Shown in pieces: positions 8,094 to 18,246 of a stretch of DNA of 64,000 nucleotides (position 1 is its first letter; every line of letters starts with the position of its first letter). The translations under genes and the position numbers were made by a program. The DNA is from Streptomyces sp. NBC_00285 (GTDB lineage Bacteria; Actinomycetota; Actinomycetes; Streptomycetales; Streptomycetaceae): positions 8,556,001 to 8,620,000 of the forward strand of contig NZ_CP108055.1 of assembly GCF_036174265.1 (NCBI RefSeq), given 5' to 3'. The notes below the pieces were generated by a model, which did no database searches, had not been told where the DNA came from, and saw nothing but the letters and a program-made list of their open reading frames with translations.

Positions 8094-9379
8094 CCGAGGA
8101 CCTGCTGGGCCGCCACCGGGCCGTGCTGCCGGACTGGCTCGCCCTCTACTACGAGAACCCGCTGGAGATCACGCACGGCGAGGGCCGGCACGTCTGGGAT
8201 GCGGAGGGCAACAAGTACCTCGACTTCTTCGGCGGCATCCTCACGACGATGACCGCGCACGCGCTCCCCGAGGTCACCAAGGCGGTGAGCGAACAGGCCG
8301 GGAGGATCGTCCACTCGTCCACGCTCTATCTCAACCGGCCGATGGTCGAACTGGCCGAGAGAATCAGCCAGTTGTCCGGCATCCCGGACGCCCGCGTCTT
8401 CTTCACCACCTCCGGCACCGAGGCCAACGACACCGCCCTGATGCTGGCCACGACCTACCGCCGCAGCAACACGATCCTGGCGATGCGCAACAGCTACCAC
8501 GGCCGCTCCTTCAGCGCCGTCGGCATCACCGGCAACCGCGGCTGGTCGCCCACCTCGCTGTCCCCGCTCCAGACGCTGTACGTCCACGGCGGCGTGCGGA
8601 CCCGCGGCCCCTACGCGTCCCTGAGCGACGACGACTTCATCGCCGCCTGCGTCGACGATCTCAAGGACCTCCTCGGCCACACCCGCCCGCCCGCGGCCCT
8701 GATCGCCGAGCCGATCCAGGGCGTCGGCGGCTTCACCTCCCCGCCCGACGGCCTGTACGCGGCCTTCCGCGAGGTGCTGCAAGAGCGCGGCATCCTGTGG
8801 ATCGCCGACGAGGTGCAGACCGGCTGGGGCCGGAGCGGCGACCACTTCTGGGGCTGGCAGGCACACGACCAAAACGGCCCGCCGGACATCCTCACCTTCG
8901 CCAAGGGCATCGGCAACGGCATGTCCATCGGCGGGGTCGTCGCCCGCGCCGAGATCATGAACTGCCTGGACGCCAACAGCATCTCGACGTTCGGCGGCAC
9001 CCAGATCACCATGGCCGCCGGCCTCGCGAACCTGGCCTACCTCCTGGAACACGACCTGCAGGGCAACGCCCGGCGCGTCGGCGGACTCCTCATCGAGCGG
9101 CTGCGGGCCGTCGCGGCACAGCTTCCGGGCGTACGGGAGGTACGTGGACGTGGGCTCATGATCGGCGTCGAGCTGGTCAGGCCCGGCACCGACGAGGCCG
9201 ACCCGCAGGCCGCGTCCGCCGTACTGGAGGCGGCCCGCGCCGAGGGCCTGCTGCTCGGCAAGGGCGGCGGACACAACACCAGCGCCCTCAGGATCGCCCC
9301 GCCCCTGTCCCTCACCGTCGCGGAGGCCGAAGAGGGCGCCGCGATCCTCGAACGCGCTCTGAGGAGCACCATCCAGTAG
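8090..9379 (+). CDS. Class III PLP aminotransferase (beta-alanine or 3-aminoisobutyrate type)
   Basis: This is a fold-type I, class III aminotransferase of 429 aa. The PLP lysine is Lys272 in LTFAKGIGNGMS. DEVQTGWGRSG carries the conserved Asp, and TTSGTEANDTAL binds the cofactor phosphate. The GTG start overlaps the stop of the upstream amidohydrolase, so the two are co-translated. The likely reaction is transfer of the amino group of beta-alanine or 3-aminoisobutyrate to pyruvate or glyoxylate, giving malonate or methylmalonate semialdehyde. This follows from context and resemblance to AGXT2-like enzymes, not from a diagnostic residue. Confidence 0.88.
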   Translation: MTEDLLGRHRAVLPDWLALYYENPLEITHGEGRHVWDAEGNKYLDFFGGILTTMTAHALPEVTKAVSEQAGRIVHSSTLYLNRPMVELAERISQLSGIPDARVFFTTSGTEANDTALMLATTYRRSNTILAMRNSYHGRSFSAVGITGNRGWSPTSLSPLQTLYVHGGVRTRGPYASLSDDDFIAACVDDLKDLLGHTRPPAALIAEPIQGVGGFTSPPDGLYAAFREVLQERGILWIADEVQTGWGRSGDHFWGWQAHDQNGPPDILTFAKGIGNGMSIGGVVARAEIMNCLDANSISTFGGTQITMAAGLANLAYLLEHDLQGNARRVGGLLIERLRAVAAQLPGVREVRGRGLMIGVELVRPGTDEADPQAASAVLEAARAEGLLLGKGGGHNTSALRIAPPLSLTVAEAEEGAAILERALRSTIQ

Positions 9380-9402
9380 GTCCACAGCAAGGGAACACCG
9401 TC

Positions 9403-10953
9403 ATGAGCACCACCTTGGAGCCACTGGAGCCCCTGGAACCGACCCTGTCGGTCCGCCAGGTCCTCATGCTGGAACGGGTCCTCGCCGGGGAGCCCGAGGT
9501 GGTGGCCGGTGCGAGCCAGCTCGACCGGGCTGTGCGGTGGGTGCACGTGGCCGAGGCCGCCGACGTCGGTGTGATGCTCAGCGGCGGCGAGATGGTCCTC
9601 ACCACCGGGGTGCTGCTCGCCGGGGACGAGAGCAAACAGGCCGAGTACATCCAGTCCCTGCACCGCGCGGAGGCCGCGGCCGTGGTCCTCGGACTCGGCC
9701 GCGCCTTCCCGGCACCGCCGGACGTGATGCGCAGGGCCGCCGAGCGGTGCGGGCTGCCCATGGTCGTCCTGCACCGGCCCTTCCCCTTCGCCGAGCTGAC
9801 CGAGGAGGTCCAGGCGCGGCTGGTGCAGCGGAAGTTCGCCGCCGTCAGCATGTCCGAGGCCGTCCGCACCGCCCTCACCGGACTCATCACCGCGGGCGCC
9901 CCGCTGCAGCGGTTGCTGGACCAGATCGCCCATCACAGCGGCTGTCCCGTCGTCGTCACCAACCTCGCCCACCGCGTCCTCGCCACGGCGGGGGAGCGGT
10001 CCGCGGTGGACGACGTGCTGCGCGACTGGGAACGCATCGCCCGCCAGGCCGGCGGCAACGAGGGCGACGGCTGGATCCGCGCCGAGCTGGGCGGGCGCGG
10101 GGAGCGCTGGGGCCAGATCATGCTGTGCGGCTACCGCGGCGACACCGCCACCGGACGCCTCCTCGCCGACCGCGCCGCCGAGGCCCTCGTCCTGCACCGC
10201 ATGCTCGGCGGCACCTCCGCCCACACCTGGGAGGAGCAGTCCGCGCAGAGCCTGCTCACCGACCTGGTCAGCGGGGTCGTACCGGCGAGGCAGCTGCTGC
10301 CCCGCGCTCGGGCGGCCGGGCTGCCCGTCAACCGGCGCACCTTTGTGCCGCTCGTCGTGCGGGACGCCGATCCCGCCGAACTCGACCGGGTGCTACGGCT
10401 GTTGGGGCTGCCCGGGATCGTCGCCGAACTCGCGGACGGTGCCACCGCCGTGCTGCTGAGCCTGGCCCGGGACCAGGATGCCGCGGTGCTCGTGGCGAAC
10501 TTCGCGGCCCGGCTGACGGGGACGGTCGTGGCGGCGGCCGACCCTCGTACGGCGTGGGAGGACGTTCCCGCCGGAATGCGCGAGGCCCGGCACGTCGCCG
10601 ACGCCGTCGCCTCGGGAGTACTCGATCTCCCGCCCGTCGTACGCCTCAAGGACGTTCATCTGCGTGGCCTGGTGCGGCTGCTGCGCGAGGACCCGCATGT
10701 GCAGTCCTTCGCCGAGCGCGAGCTGGACGGGCTGCTGTGCGGGGCGGGAGAGGATCTGCTGGCGGTGCTGCGCACCTATCTCGCCACCGGTCGGAACAAG
10801 TCCCGCACCGCCCAGCTCCATCACGTCTCCCGCCCCGCGCTGTACCGGCGGCTGGAAGCGATACAGGGCCGGCTCGGGGTCGACCTCGACGACTTCGAAC
10901 AGGCCGCCTCGGTGCACATCGCGCTCCTCGCACACGACGCGCAACAGAGCTGA
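9403..10953 (+). CDS. PucR-family transcriptional regulator
   Basis: This 516-aa protein has the two-part PucR layout. The N-terminal purine-catabolism regulatory-like domain spans about residues 15-135 (VLMLERVLAGEPEVVAGASQ, GGEMVLTTGVLLA). A GGDEF-like middle region follows, and the C-terminal HTH_30 domain contains ATGRNKSRTAQLHHVSRPAL and YRRLEAIQGRLGVDLDD. PucR-type proteins sense nitrogenous nucleobase catabolites and often activate adjacent catabolic genes. It sits between the two pyrimidine gene sets, 23 bp after the aminotransferase, and probably controls both. An AAGGGA ribosome site precedes the ATG. Confidence 0.9.
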   Translation: MSTTLEPLEPLEPTLSVRQVLMLERVLAGEPEVVAGASQLDRAVRWVHVAEAADVGVMLSGGEMVLTTGVLLAGDESKQAEYIQSLHRAEAAAVVLGLGRAFPAPPDVMRRAAERCGLPMVVLHRPFPFAELTEEVQARLVQRKFAAVSMSEAVRTALTGLITAGAPLQRLLDQIAHHSGCPVVVTNLAHRVLATAGERSAVDDVLRDWERIARQAGGNEGDGWIRAELGGRGERWGQIMLCGYRGDTATGRLLADRAAEALVLHRMLGGTSAHTWEEQSAQSLLTDLVSGVVPARQLLPRARAAGLPVNRRTFVPLVVRDADPAELDRVLRLLGLPGIVAELADGATAVLLSLARDQDAAVLVANFAARLTGTVVAAADPRTAWEDVPAGMREARHVADAVASGVLDLPPVVRLKDVHLRGLVRLLREDPHVQSFAERELDGLLCGAGEDLLAVLRTYLATGRNKSRTAQLHHVSRPALYRRLEAIQGRLGVDLDDFEQAASVHIALLAHDAQQS

Positions 10954-10990
10954 AACATGCCACGACCTGGGAAAACGGCGGTGAAACATG
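10951..10990 (+). promoter_or_regulatory. Pair of TGAAACATG direct repeats upstream of the second amidohydrolase operon
   Basis: TGAAACATG occurs twice with a 31-bp offset, about three helical turns. One copy overlaps the pucR stop codon. TGAAACGTG in front of the first amidohydrolase is the third copy. They are candidate operators shared by the two pyrimidine operons. Confidence 0.4.
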
Positions 10991-11080
10991 GGCTCACGAC
11001 AGGGTGACACCGTGGCACGCCGAAGGCCCGCAGACGTGACACGCTGCAACTCAAAGCCTGTTTTCGGACTTCCTAGTCTT

Positions 11081-11148
11081 CTGGGGCGGGCGCCGGACGT
11101 TGCATCTGCCCTTCGGGCGGACGGCGCGACTTCCGGCGCCCGCCCCAG
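11081..11148 (+). promoter_or_regulatory. Long leader hairpin before the second amidohydrolase
   Basis: CTGGGGCGGGCGCCGGA and its exact 17-nt complement enclose a 34-nt loop that itself contains a GCCC-TTCG-GGC mini-hairpin. The stem ends 24 nt before the ATG, almost the same distance as the leader hairpin of the first paralog. A TAGTCT -10-like hexamer lies just upstream, so the hairpin could begin at the mRNA 5' end. Confidence 0.55.
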
Positions 11149-11172
11149 CACACCGAGTGACCGGAGGTCCCG

Positions 11173-12015
11173 ATGAGCAGAGTGATTCGTGCCGCCCTCT
11201 TCCAGACCGCGTGGACGGGCGACAAGGAGTCGATGATCCAGGTACACGAGCAGGCGGCCCGCGACGCGGCCGCGCAGGGTGCTCAGGTGCTGTGCTTCCA
11301 GGAGCTGTTCTACGGGCCGTACTTCTGCCAGGTCCAGGACAAGGCGTTCTACGAGTACGCCGAACAGATCCCGGACGGCCCGATCGTCAAGCGATTCCAG
11401 GCGCTGGCCAAGGAGCTGGGCATCGTCCTGATCCTGCCGATGTACGAGGAGGAGCAGCCCGGCGTCCTCTACAACACCGCCGCCGTGATCGACGCGGACG
11501 GCTCGTACCTCGGCAAGTACCGCAAGCACCACATCCCCCAAGTACCGGGATTCTGGGAGAAGTTCTACTTCCGTCCCGGCAACCTCGGCTGGCCGATCTT
11601 CGACACCAAGGTGGGGAAGATCGGCGTGTACATCTGCTACGACCGCCACTTCCCGGAAGGCTGGCGGGCATTGGGCCTCGCGGGCGCCGAGATCGTCTTC
11701 AACCCGTCGGCCACCTCGCGTGGTCTGTCCGCCTACCTGTGGCAGCTGGAGCAGCCCGCCGCGGCCGTCGCCAACGAGTACTTCGTCGGCGCGATCAACC
11801 GGGTCGGTGTCGAGGAGCTGGGCGACAACGACTTCTACGGCACGACGTACTTCGTCGACCCGGAGGCGCAGTTCGTCGGCGAGGTGGCGAGCGACAAGGA
11901 GACCGAACTCGTCGTCCGCGACCTGGACTTGGCCAAGCTGCGGGAAGTCCGCGACCGTTGGCAGTTCTACCGCGACCGCCGTCCGGACGCGTACCCCCCG
12001 CTGACCGCACCCTGA
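11173..12015 (+). CDS. N-carbamoyl-beta-alanine amidohydrolase-like protein (copy 2)
   Basis: This second 280-aa nitrilase-superfamily enzyme matches copy 1 along its whole length without gaps. The catalytic residues are conserved: Glu44 (FQELFYGPYF), Lys in YRKHHIPQ and Cys in YICYDRHFPEGW. GGAGG precedes the ATG. It is followed 31 bp later by dihydropyrimidinase, whose product it should hydrolyse. Differences from copy 1 cluster near the substrate entrance region (for example PMYEEEQPGVLYNT against PVFEVEQSGFYYNT), so the two copies may divide uracil- and thymine-derived or hydantoin-derived substrates (inference). Confidence 0.9.
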   Translation: MSRVIRAALFQTAWTGDKESMIQVHEQAARDAAAQGAQVLCFQELFYGPYFCQVQDKAFYEYAEQIPDGPIVKRFQALAKELGIVLILPMYEEEQPGVLYNTAAVIDADGSYLGKYRKHHIPQVPGFWEKFYFRPGNLGWPIFDTKVGKIGVYICYDRHFPEGWRALGLAGAEIVFNPSATSRGLSAYLWQLEQPAAAVANEYFVGAINRVGVEELGDNDFYGTTYFVDPEAQFVGEVASDKETELVVRDLDLAKLREVRDRWQFYRDRRPDAYPPLTAP

Positions 12016-12046
12016 CCGAACCAACCACCTTGGCAGGAGAGGGAAC

Positions 12047-13441
12047 ATGAGCAGCCGTACCGTCATCAGCGGTGGCCTCGTCATCACCGCGTCCGACGAG
12101 CTGTACGCCGACGTGCTGATCGAGGACGGCCGCATCGCCGCCCTCGCCGTGCCCGGCACACAGAACTGGACCGCGGACCGCACGATCGACGCCACCGGGA
12201 AGTACGTCGTCCCCGGTGGCGTCGACGCCCACACCCACATGGAGCTGCCGTTCGGCGGCACCTTCGCCTCCGACACCTTCGAGACCGGCACCAGGGCCGC
12301 CGCCTGGGGCGGTACGACGACCATCATCGACTTCGCCGTACAGAGCGTCGGCCACACCCTGCGCGAGGGCCTGGACGCCTGGCACGCCAAGGCCGAGGGC
12401 AACTGTGCCATCGACTACGGCTTCCACATGATCGTCTCCGATGTGAACCAGGAGACGCTCAAGGAGATGGACCTGCTGGTCGAGGAAGGAGTCACCTCCT
12501 TCAAGCAGTTCATGGCCTACCCCGGGGTCTTCTACTCCGACGACGGCCAGATCCTGCGCGCCATGCAGCGCTCCGCCGAGAACGGCGGCCTGATCATGAT
12601 GCACGCCGAGAACGGCATCGCGATCGACGTGCTGGTGGAGCAGGCCCTGGCGCGCGGTGAGACCGATCCCCGCTACCACGGCGAGGTGCGCAAGGCGCTG
12701 CTCGAAGCCGAGGCCACCCACCGCGCCATCAAGCTCGCGCAGGTCGCGGGCGCCCCGCTGTACGTCGTGCACGTCTCGGCCATGGAGGCGGTGGCCGAGC
12801 TGGCGCGGGCGCGCGACGAGGGGCTCAACGTCTTCGGCGAGACCTGTCCGCAGTATCTGTTCCTCTCCACGGACAACCTTGCGGAGCCGGACTTCGAGGG
12901 CTCGAAGTACGTGTGCAGCACGCCCCTGCGCCCGAGGGAACACCAGGCCAAGCTGTGGCAGGGCCTGCGGACCAACGACCTCCAGGTCGTCTCCACCGAC
13001 CACTGCCCCTTCTGCTTCGTGGGCCAGAAGGAACTCGGCCGCGGCGACTTCTCGAAGATCCCCAACGGCCTCCCCGGCGTCGAGAACCGCATGGACCTGC
13101 TCCACCAGGGCGTCGTCGACGGACACATCTCGCGCCGGCGCTGGATCGAGATCGCCTGCGCCACCCCGGCCCGGATGTTCGGCATGTACCCGAAGAAGGG
13201 GACGATCGCCCCGGGCGCCGACGCGGACGTCGTGATCTACGACCCGCACGCCGAACAGATCATCTCCGCCGAGACCCACCACATGAACGTCGACTACTCG
13301 GCCTACGAGGGCAGGCGCCTCACCGGCCGGGTCGAGACGGTCCTCTCGCGCGGCGAACTCGTCATCACCGAGCGGGAGTACACCGGACGCGCCGGGCACG
13401 GCACGTACACCCCCCGCTCCACCTGTCAGTACCTCAACTAG
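12047..13441 (+). CDS. hydA: Dihydropyrimidinase / D-hydantoinase
   Basis: This 464-aa amidohydrolase-superfamily enzyme opens dihydrouracil, dihydrothymine or hydantoin rings to N-carbamoyl amino acids. The binuclear metal site is visible: HTHMELPFGG (two His), the bridging lysine in SFKQFMAYPG, HAENG, HVSAMEAV, and the catalytic Asp in STDHCPF. The length is normal. AGGAGAGGG precedes the ATG. It lies between the second amidohydrolase and the LLM oxidoreductase, all close-packed on the same strand, so the three form one operon. The C terminus YTPRSTCQYLN is complete. Confidence 0.94.
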   Translation: MSSRTVISGGLVITASDELYADVLIEDGRIAALAVPGTQNWTADRTIDATGKYVVPGGVDAHTHMELPFGGTFASDTFETGTRAAAWGGTTTIIDFAVQSVGHTLREGLDAWHAKAEGNCAIDYGFHMIVSDVNQETLKEMDLLVEEGVTSFKQFMAYPGVFYSDDGQILRAMQRSAENGGLIMMHAENGIAIDVLVEQALARGETDPRYHGEVRKALLEAEATHRAIKLAQVAGAPLYVVHVSAMEAVAELARARDEGLNVFGETCPQYLFLSTDNLAEPDFEGSKYVCSTPLRPREHQAKLWQGLRTNDLQVVSTDHCPFCFVGQKELGRGDFSKIPNGLPGVENRMDLLHQGVVDGHISRRRWIEIACATPARMFGMYPKKGTIAPGADADVVIYDPHAEQIISAETHHMNVDYSAYEGRRLTGRVETVLSRGELVITEREYTGRAGHGTYTPRSTCQYLN

Positions 13442-13452
13442 GAGCGGCGCTC

Positions 13453-14472
13453 ATGGACTTCGGACTCGTCCTGCAGACGGACCCGCCCGCCTCGAAGGTC
13501 ATCAGCCTGATGAAGCGGGCCGAACGCAACGGCTTCACCTACGGATGGACGTTCGACTCCGCCGTGCTGTGGCAGGAACCGTTCGTGATCTACAGCCAGA
13601 TCCTGTCCAACACCTCGAAGCTGAAGGTCGGCCCGATGGTCACCAACCCGGGCACCCGCACCTGGGAGGTGACCGCGTCCACCTTCGCCACCCTCAACGA
13701 CATGTTCGGCAACCGCACGGTCTGCGGCATCGGCCGCGGTGACTCCGCGATGCGGGTCGCGGGCCGTACGCCCAACACCCTGGCGCGCATCAGCGAGGCC
13801 ATGAAGGTCATCAAGGCGCTCGGCTCGGGCCAGGAGGCCGACCTCGGCGGCACGGTGATCAGGTTCCCGTGGATCAAGGAGGACGCCGAACTCCCCGTGT
13901 GGATGGCGGCGTACGGTCCGAAGGCGCTGAAGATGACCGGTGAGGAGGCCGACGGGTTCATCCTCCAGCTGGCCGACCTCTACCTCACCGAGTACATGGT
14001 GAAGGCAGTCAAGGACGCGGCCGTCGCCGCGGGCCGTGATCCCTCGGAGGTCACCATCTGCGTGGCCGCCCCCGCCTACGTCACCGAGGACGACTCGCCC
14101 GAGGCGCTCGCCCACGCGCGCGAGCAGTGCCGCTGGTTCGGCGGGATGGTCGGCAACCACGTGGCCGACCTGGTGTCGAAGTACGGCGCGCACTCCGCCG
14201 CCGTACCCGACGAGCTCACGGACTACATCAAGGCGCGCGAGGGGTACGACTACTCGCACCACGGGCGCGCCGACAACCCGGACACCGCCTTCGTGCCTGA
14301 CGAGATCGTCGACCGGTTTTGCCTGATCGGCCCGGTCGAGAAGCACATCGAGAAGCTGAACGCGCTGCGCGAGCTGGGCGTCGACCAGTTCGCCGTCTAC
14401 GACATGCACGACGCCCAGGAAGCGACCATCGACGCGTACGGCTCCAAGGTCATTCCCGCCGTCAACGCCTGA
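13453..14472 (+). CDS. LLM-class F420/flavin-dependent oxidoreductase (TIGR03842-like)
   Basis: This 339-aa protein is a bacterial-luciferase-like TIM-barrel oxidoreductase, as shown by MDFGLVLQTDPP, WTFDSAVLWQEPF, VGPMVTNPGTRTWEVTAS and CGIGRGDSAMRVAG. I recall the TIGR03842 family as predicted F420-dependent enzymes often found next to dihydropyrimidinase. The gene starts 11 bp after hydA, with GGAGCGG as ribosome site, so it belongs to the operon. No dihydropyrimidine dehydrogenase is visible in the window, which makes this protein a candidate to reduce the pyrimidine (or oxidise a related ring) at the pathway entrance. Cofactor and substrate are inference. Confidence 0.88.
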   Translation: MDFGLVLQTDPPASKVISLMKRAERNGFTYGWTFDSAVLWQEPFVIYSQILSNTSKLKVGPMVTNPGTRTWEVTASTFATLNDMFGNRTVCGIGRGDSAMRVAGRTPNTLARISEAMKVIKALGSGQEADLGGTVIRFPWIKEDAELPVWMAAYGPKALKMTGEEADGFILQLADLYLTEYMVKAVKDAAVAAGRDPSEVTICVAAPAYVTEDDSPEALAHAREQCRWFGGMVGNHVADLVSKYGAHSAAVPDELTDYIKAREGYDYSHHGRADNPDTAFVPDEIVDRFCLIGPVEKHIEKLNALRELGVDQFAVYDMHDAQEATIDAYGSKVIPAVNA

Positions 14473-14636
14473 CCCCCCTCGCGGAACCGCTCGACCGACC
14501 CCCCACTCCTTGTCCACCCCTTCCCGCCGTCCTGGGGAGGGGTGGCGGGGCCGGGCAGGGCCTCCCCGCCCGTCCCGGCCCCGCCCGAGGCCCCCGCACG
14601 GCCTATCCCGTCCCGTTCTGATCGATTGGCCTGCCC

Positions 14637-16193
<1,557 letters not shown>

Positions 16194-16248
16194 TCGTTGA
16201 GGTCACGCGTGTGTGGAGGGCGGTCGGGATCGGCTCGGGCCTGTCGGC

Positions 16249-16980
16249 TCAGGCCTTCTGGCCGCCCTCCAGTGCCGCGACCGCCTCCTTGGCGGCCTTG
16301 ATGGCGCCCTTGTTGATCTCGTCGGTGCTGGGCGCCTTCTTCGACTCGAAGTCACTGCCGTTGTACGTCACCGTCACCAGGGCGTTGGACGCCTGGATCA
16401 TGACCACGCCCTCACGGGTCTGCTGCTTGTCCTCGGTGGCCAGGTTCACCACCGAGTACCCGGCGTCACCGACCCCGGGCACGCTCCCGCCGCCGCTCTT
16501 CTCGGAGATGTTCTCCTTGTACGACTTGGCGGCCGCCTCGGCGGACTCCGTGATCTCGAAGGAGACGTCGAGCCAGCGGTAGTCGTATCCCTTGAGCGCG
16601 TTCCAGGAGCAGGTCCTGCGCAGCGCCGTGTCCGTCGAGGGGATCTCCTTGCCGGCCGTCTTGGCGCCGGGCACGAGCGACTTGATGGTGGCCGCGCTCA
16701 TGCTGGCGCAGGGCGCGGGGGCGGCGGCGTACTGCTTGACGGCGGCCGCCGTGGACGTGCCCGAGGGGGACTCGGCGGCGGACTGCGGCGTCGGGTCCTT
16801 CTGGACGGCGGGTGTCGCGGCCGGGCCCGACGTGAGCGCCCAGCCCGCTCCGGCGAGCACGAGGACGGGCGAGATGCGTGCGGTGAGGGCGAGCGGCAGG
16901 GAAAGAGTTCGCACGGCGCACTTTTCGTGGGGACGGTCGGTGCGGACAGGTCCGCACCGCGGACGAGACGCCAGTTTCAC
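16249..16980 (-). CDS. Secreted protein of unknown function, DUF3558-like
   Basis: The 243-aa frame has an N-terminal hydrophobic segment (LVLAGAGWALTSGPA) and a Ser/Thr/Pro-rich linker. The soluble domain has paired cysteines in APCASMSAATIKSLVPGA and RRTCSWNAL, as in actinobacterial DUF3558 proteins, whose cysteines form a disulfide. There is no lipobox Cys at the end of the hydrophobic segment, so it is secreted or membrane-anchored. The GTG start used has an AGGGAG site close by. A second GTG at 16914 would give a more usual signal peptide length and leave a 20-bp palindrome in the leader. Function is unknown. Confidence 0.72.
   Translation of the reverse strand: MKLASRPRCGPVRTDRPHEKCAVRTLSLPLALTARISPVLVLAGAGWALTSGPAATPAVQKDPTPQSAAESPSGTSTAAAVKQYAAAPAPCASMSAATIKSLVPGAKTAGKEIPSTDTALRRTCSWNALKGYDYRWLDVSFEITESAEAAAKSYKENISEKSGGGSVPGVGDAGYSVVNLATEDKQQTREGVVMIQASNALVTVTYNGSDFESKKAPSTDEINKGAIKAAKEAVAALEGGQKA
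16939..16958. promoter_or_regulatory. 20-bp near-perfect palindrome at the 5' end of the secreted-protein gene
   Basis: GGTGCGGAC-AG-GTCCGCACC has perfect 9-bp arms around a 2-bp centre. It lies in the first codons if translation starts at 16980, or 25-45 nt upstream if it starts at 16914. It could be an operator or an RNA hairpin. Confidence 0.4.
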
Positions 16981-17074
16981 ACGACTCCCTGTGGGGCGAA
17001 AGCGTGAACTCGCTCCGTATCCGCGCCGTCACTGTCCTCTGCCATCGATTGCCGTCGATGCGTCATGTGTCCAC

Positions 17075-18079
17075 TTATGTCCGGGCGATGGGGCGGTACA
17101 GGGCCGATTCGATCCGGTCCACGGCGAGGAACGCCCCATAGGCCACGAGCTGAACCAGACGGTCGTCGGTGTGCTCCGGCCGTCGCCACGCCGCCACGTC
17201 GGCGTCCGTGATCCGGTACGGCGCGAGGGCCGCCAGCAGCGCCAGACGGGCTCCGGGGCGCTCCTCCCGGTCCGGGAACCCGCTCGGATCCAGCGGCGGA
17301 TGCGATCCGTCCCAGTCCAGCAGTGTCTCCTCCACGAGATCCTGGTCCTCGGTGTCCAGCAGGCCCGCGCCCGCCATGGCCGCCCGCAGGAGTGCCGCGT
17401 ACGCGAGTCCGACGGGTGTGCCGTCCGCCCACGCGGGAGCCTCGCCGGCGTCGGGCAGGTCGAGCAGGGACAGGGCCGCACCGGGCAGGGCGGGCCGGCG
17501 CACGGTCCGGGAGAGTGTGCGGCCCGCGAGACTGCGGACCGCCCGGAACCGCTGGGCGTTGCCGGGCAGCAGGTTCTCGGTGAGCAGGGCGGACGCGATC
17601 CGGTTGATGAAGTGGAAGGTGAACGCCGTGCCCAGGTAGCCGGGGGCGTGCTCACGCGGGAACGGGTAGGGCCCGGCGCCCAGGCCACCCGGCACGCGTG
17701 TGTGCCTGCCCCAGTCCAGTACACGCGCGTGTTCCTCGTTCTCGGGCCGCTCGCCCCGGGCGACGCGTTCGGCGAGGGCGTGGTCGCCGGTGGCGTGCAG
17801 CAGCATGGTGTGCGCGTCCACACAGAACGGGCACCGGTTGGCGAGCGAGACGCCGAGTGCCGCGAGCTCCTTGCCGGTGCGGCTGCCGGGCCCCGCGATC
17901 AACGACTCGCGCAACAACGCCCAGGCGGGGGCGAGGAGTTCGGGTGCGGAGGAGAGGACCACGAAGGTGACGGGTCCGTCGATGCCGAAGTCGCGGGACA
18001 TCTGCTCGTAGACCTCTGCGGCACGGCCGGTGGCCGCCTTGGGCGGCAGGGGCCGGGTGTAGCGGAAGGATGTGGGCAT
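17075..18079 (-). CDS. AhpD-like / carboxymuconolactone decarboxylase family protein
   Basis: This 334-aa protein carries the alkylhydroperoxidase D-like core with the redox CxxC and His in NRCPFCVDAHTMLLHA (about residues 82-97), preceded by GKELAALGVSLA. Such proteins reduce peroxides or act as disulfide relays. At 334 aa it is about twice the usual AhpD length. The second half (PVGLAYAALLRAAMAGAGLL, LVEETLLDW) looks like a divergent repeat of the same helical fold without the cysteine pair. The gene is divergent from the histidine kinase gene and convergent with nothing, and no operon partner is evident. The physiological role is unknown. Confidence 0.85.
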   Translation of the reverse strand: MPTSFRYTRPLPPKAATGRAAEVYEQMSRDFGIDGPVTFVVLSSAPELLAPAWALLRESLIAGPGSRTGKELAALGVSLANRCPFCVDAHTMLLHATGDHALAERVARGERPENEEHARVLDWGRHTRVPGGLGAGPYPFPREHAPGYLGTAFTFHFINRIASALLTENLLPGNAQRFRAVRSLAGRTLSRTVRRPALPGAALSLLDLPDAGEAPAWADGTPVGLAYAALLRAAMAGAGLLDTEDQDLVEETLLDWDGSHPPLDPSGFPDREERPGARLALLAALAPYRITDADVAAWRRPEHTDDRLVQLVAYGAFLAVDRIESALYRPIART

Positions 18080-18246
18080 GGACAGCAGCGTGCGCCGCGA
18101 GGGTGCCCCGGGTCGTCGTACGGCCGAAGGGAGTCTGCGCTGCGTCGGTGAGGGCGGTGCGGGACGGGCACTACTGCGTCGGGAGTAGCGCGGGAGTTGT
18201 CCACAGGGCTGACGCGGGTGTCGGTGCGGCGGTCTAGCGTGTGGGC

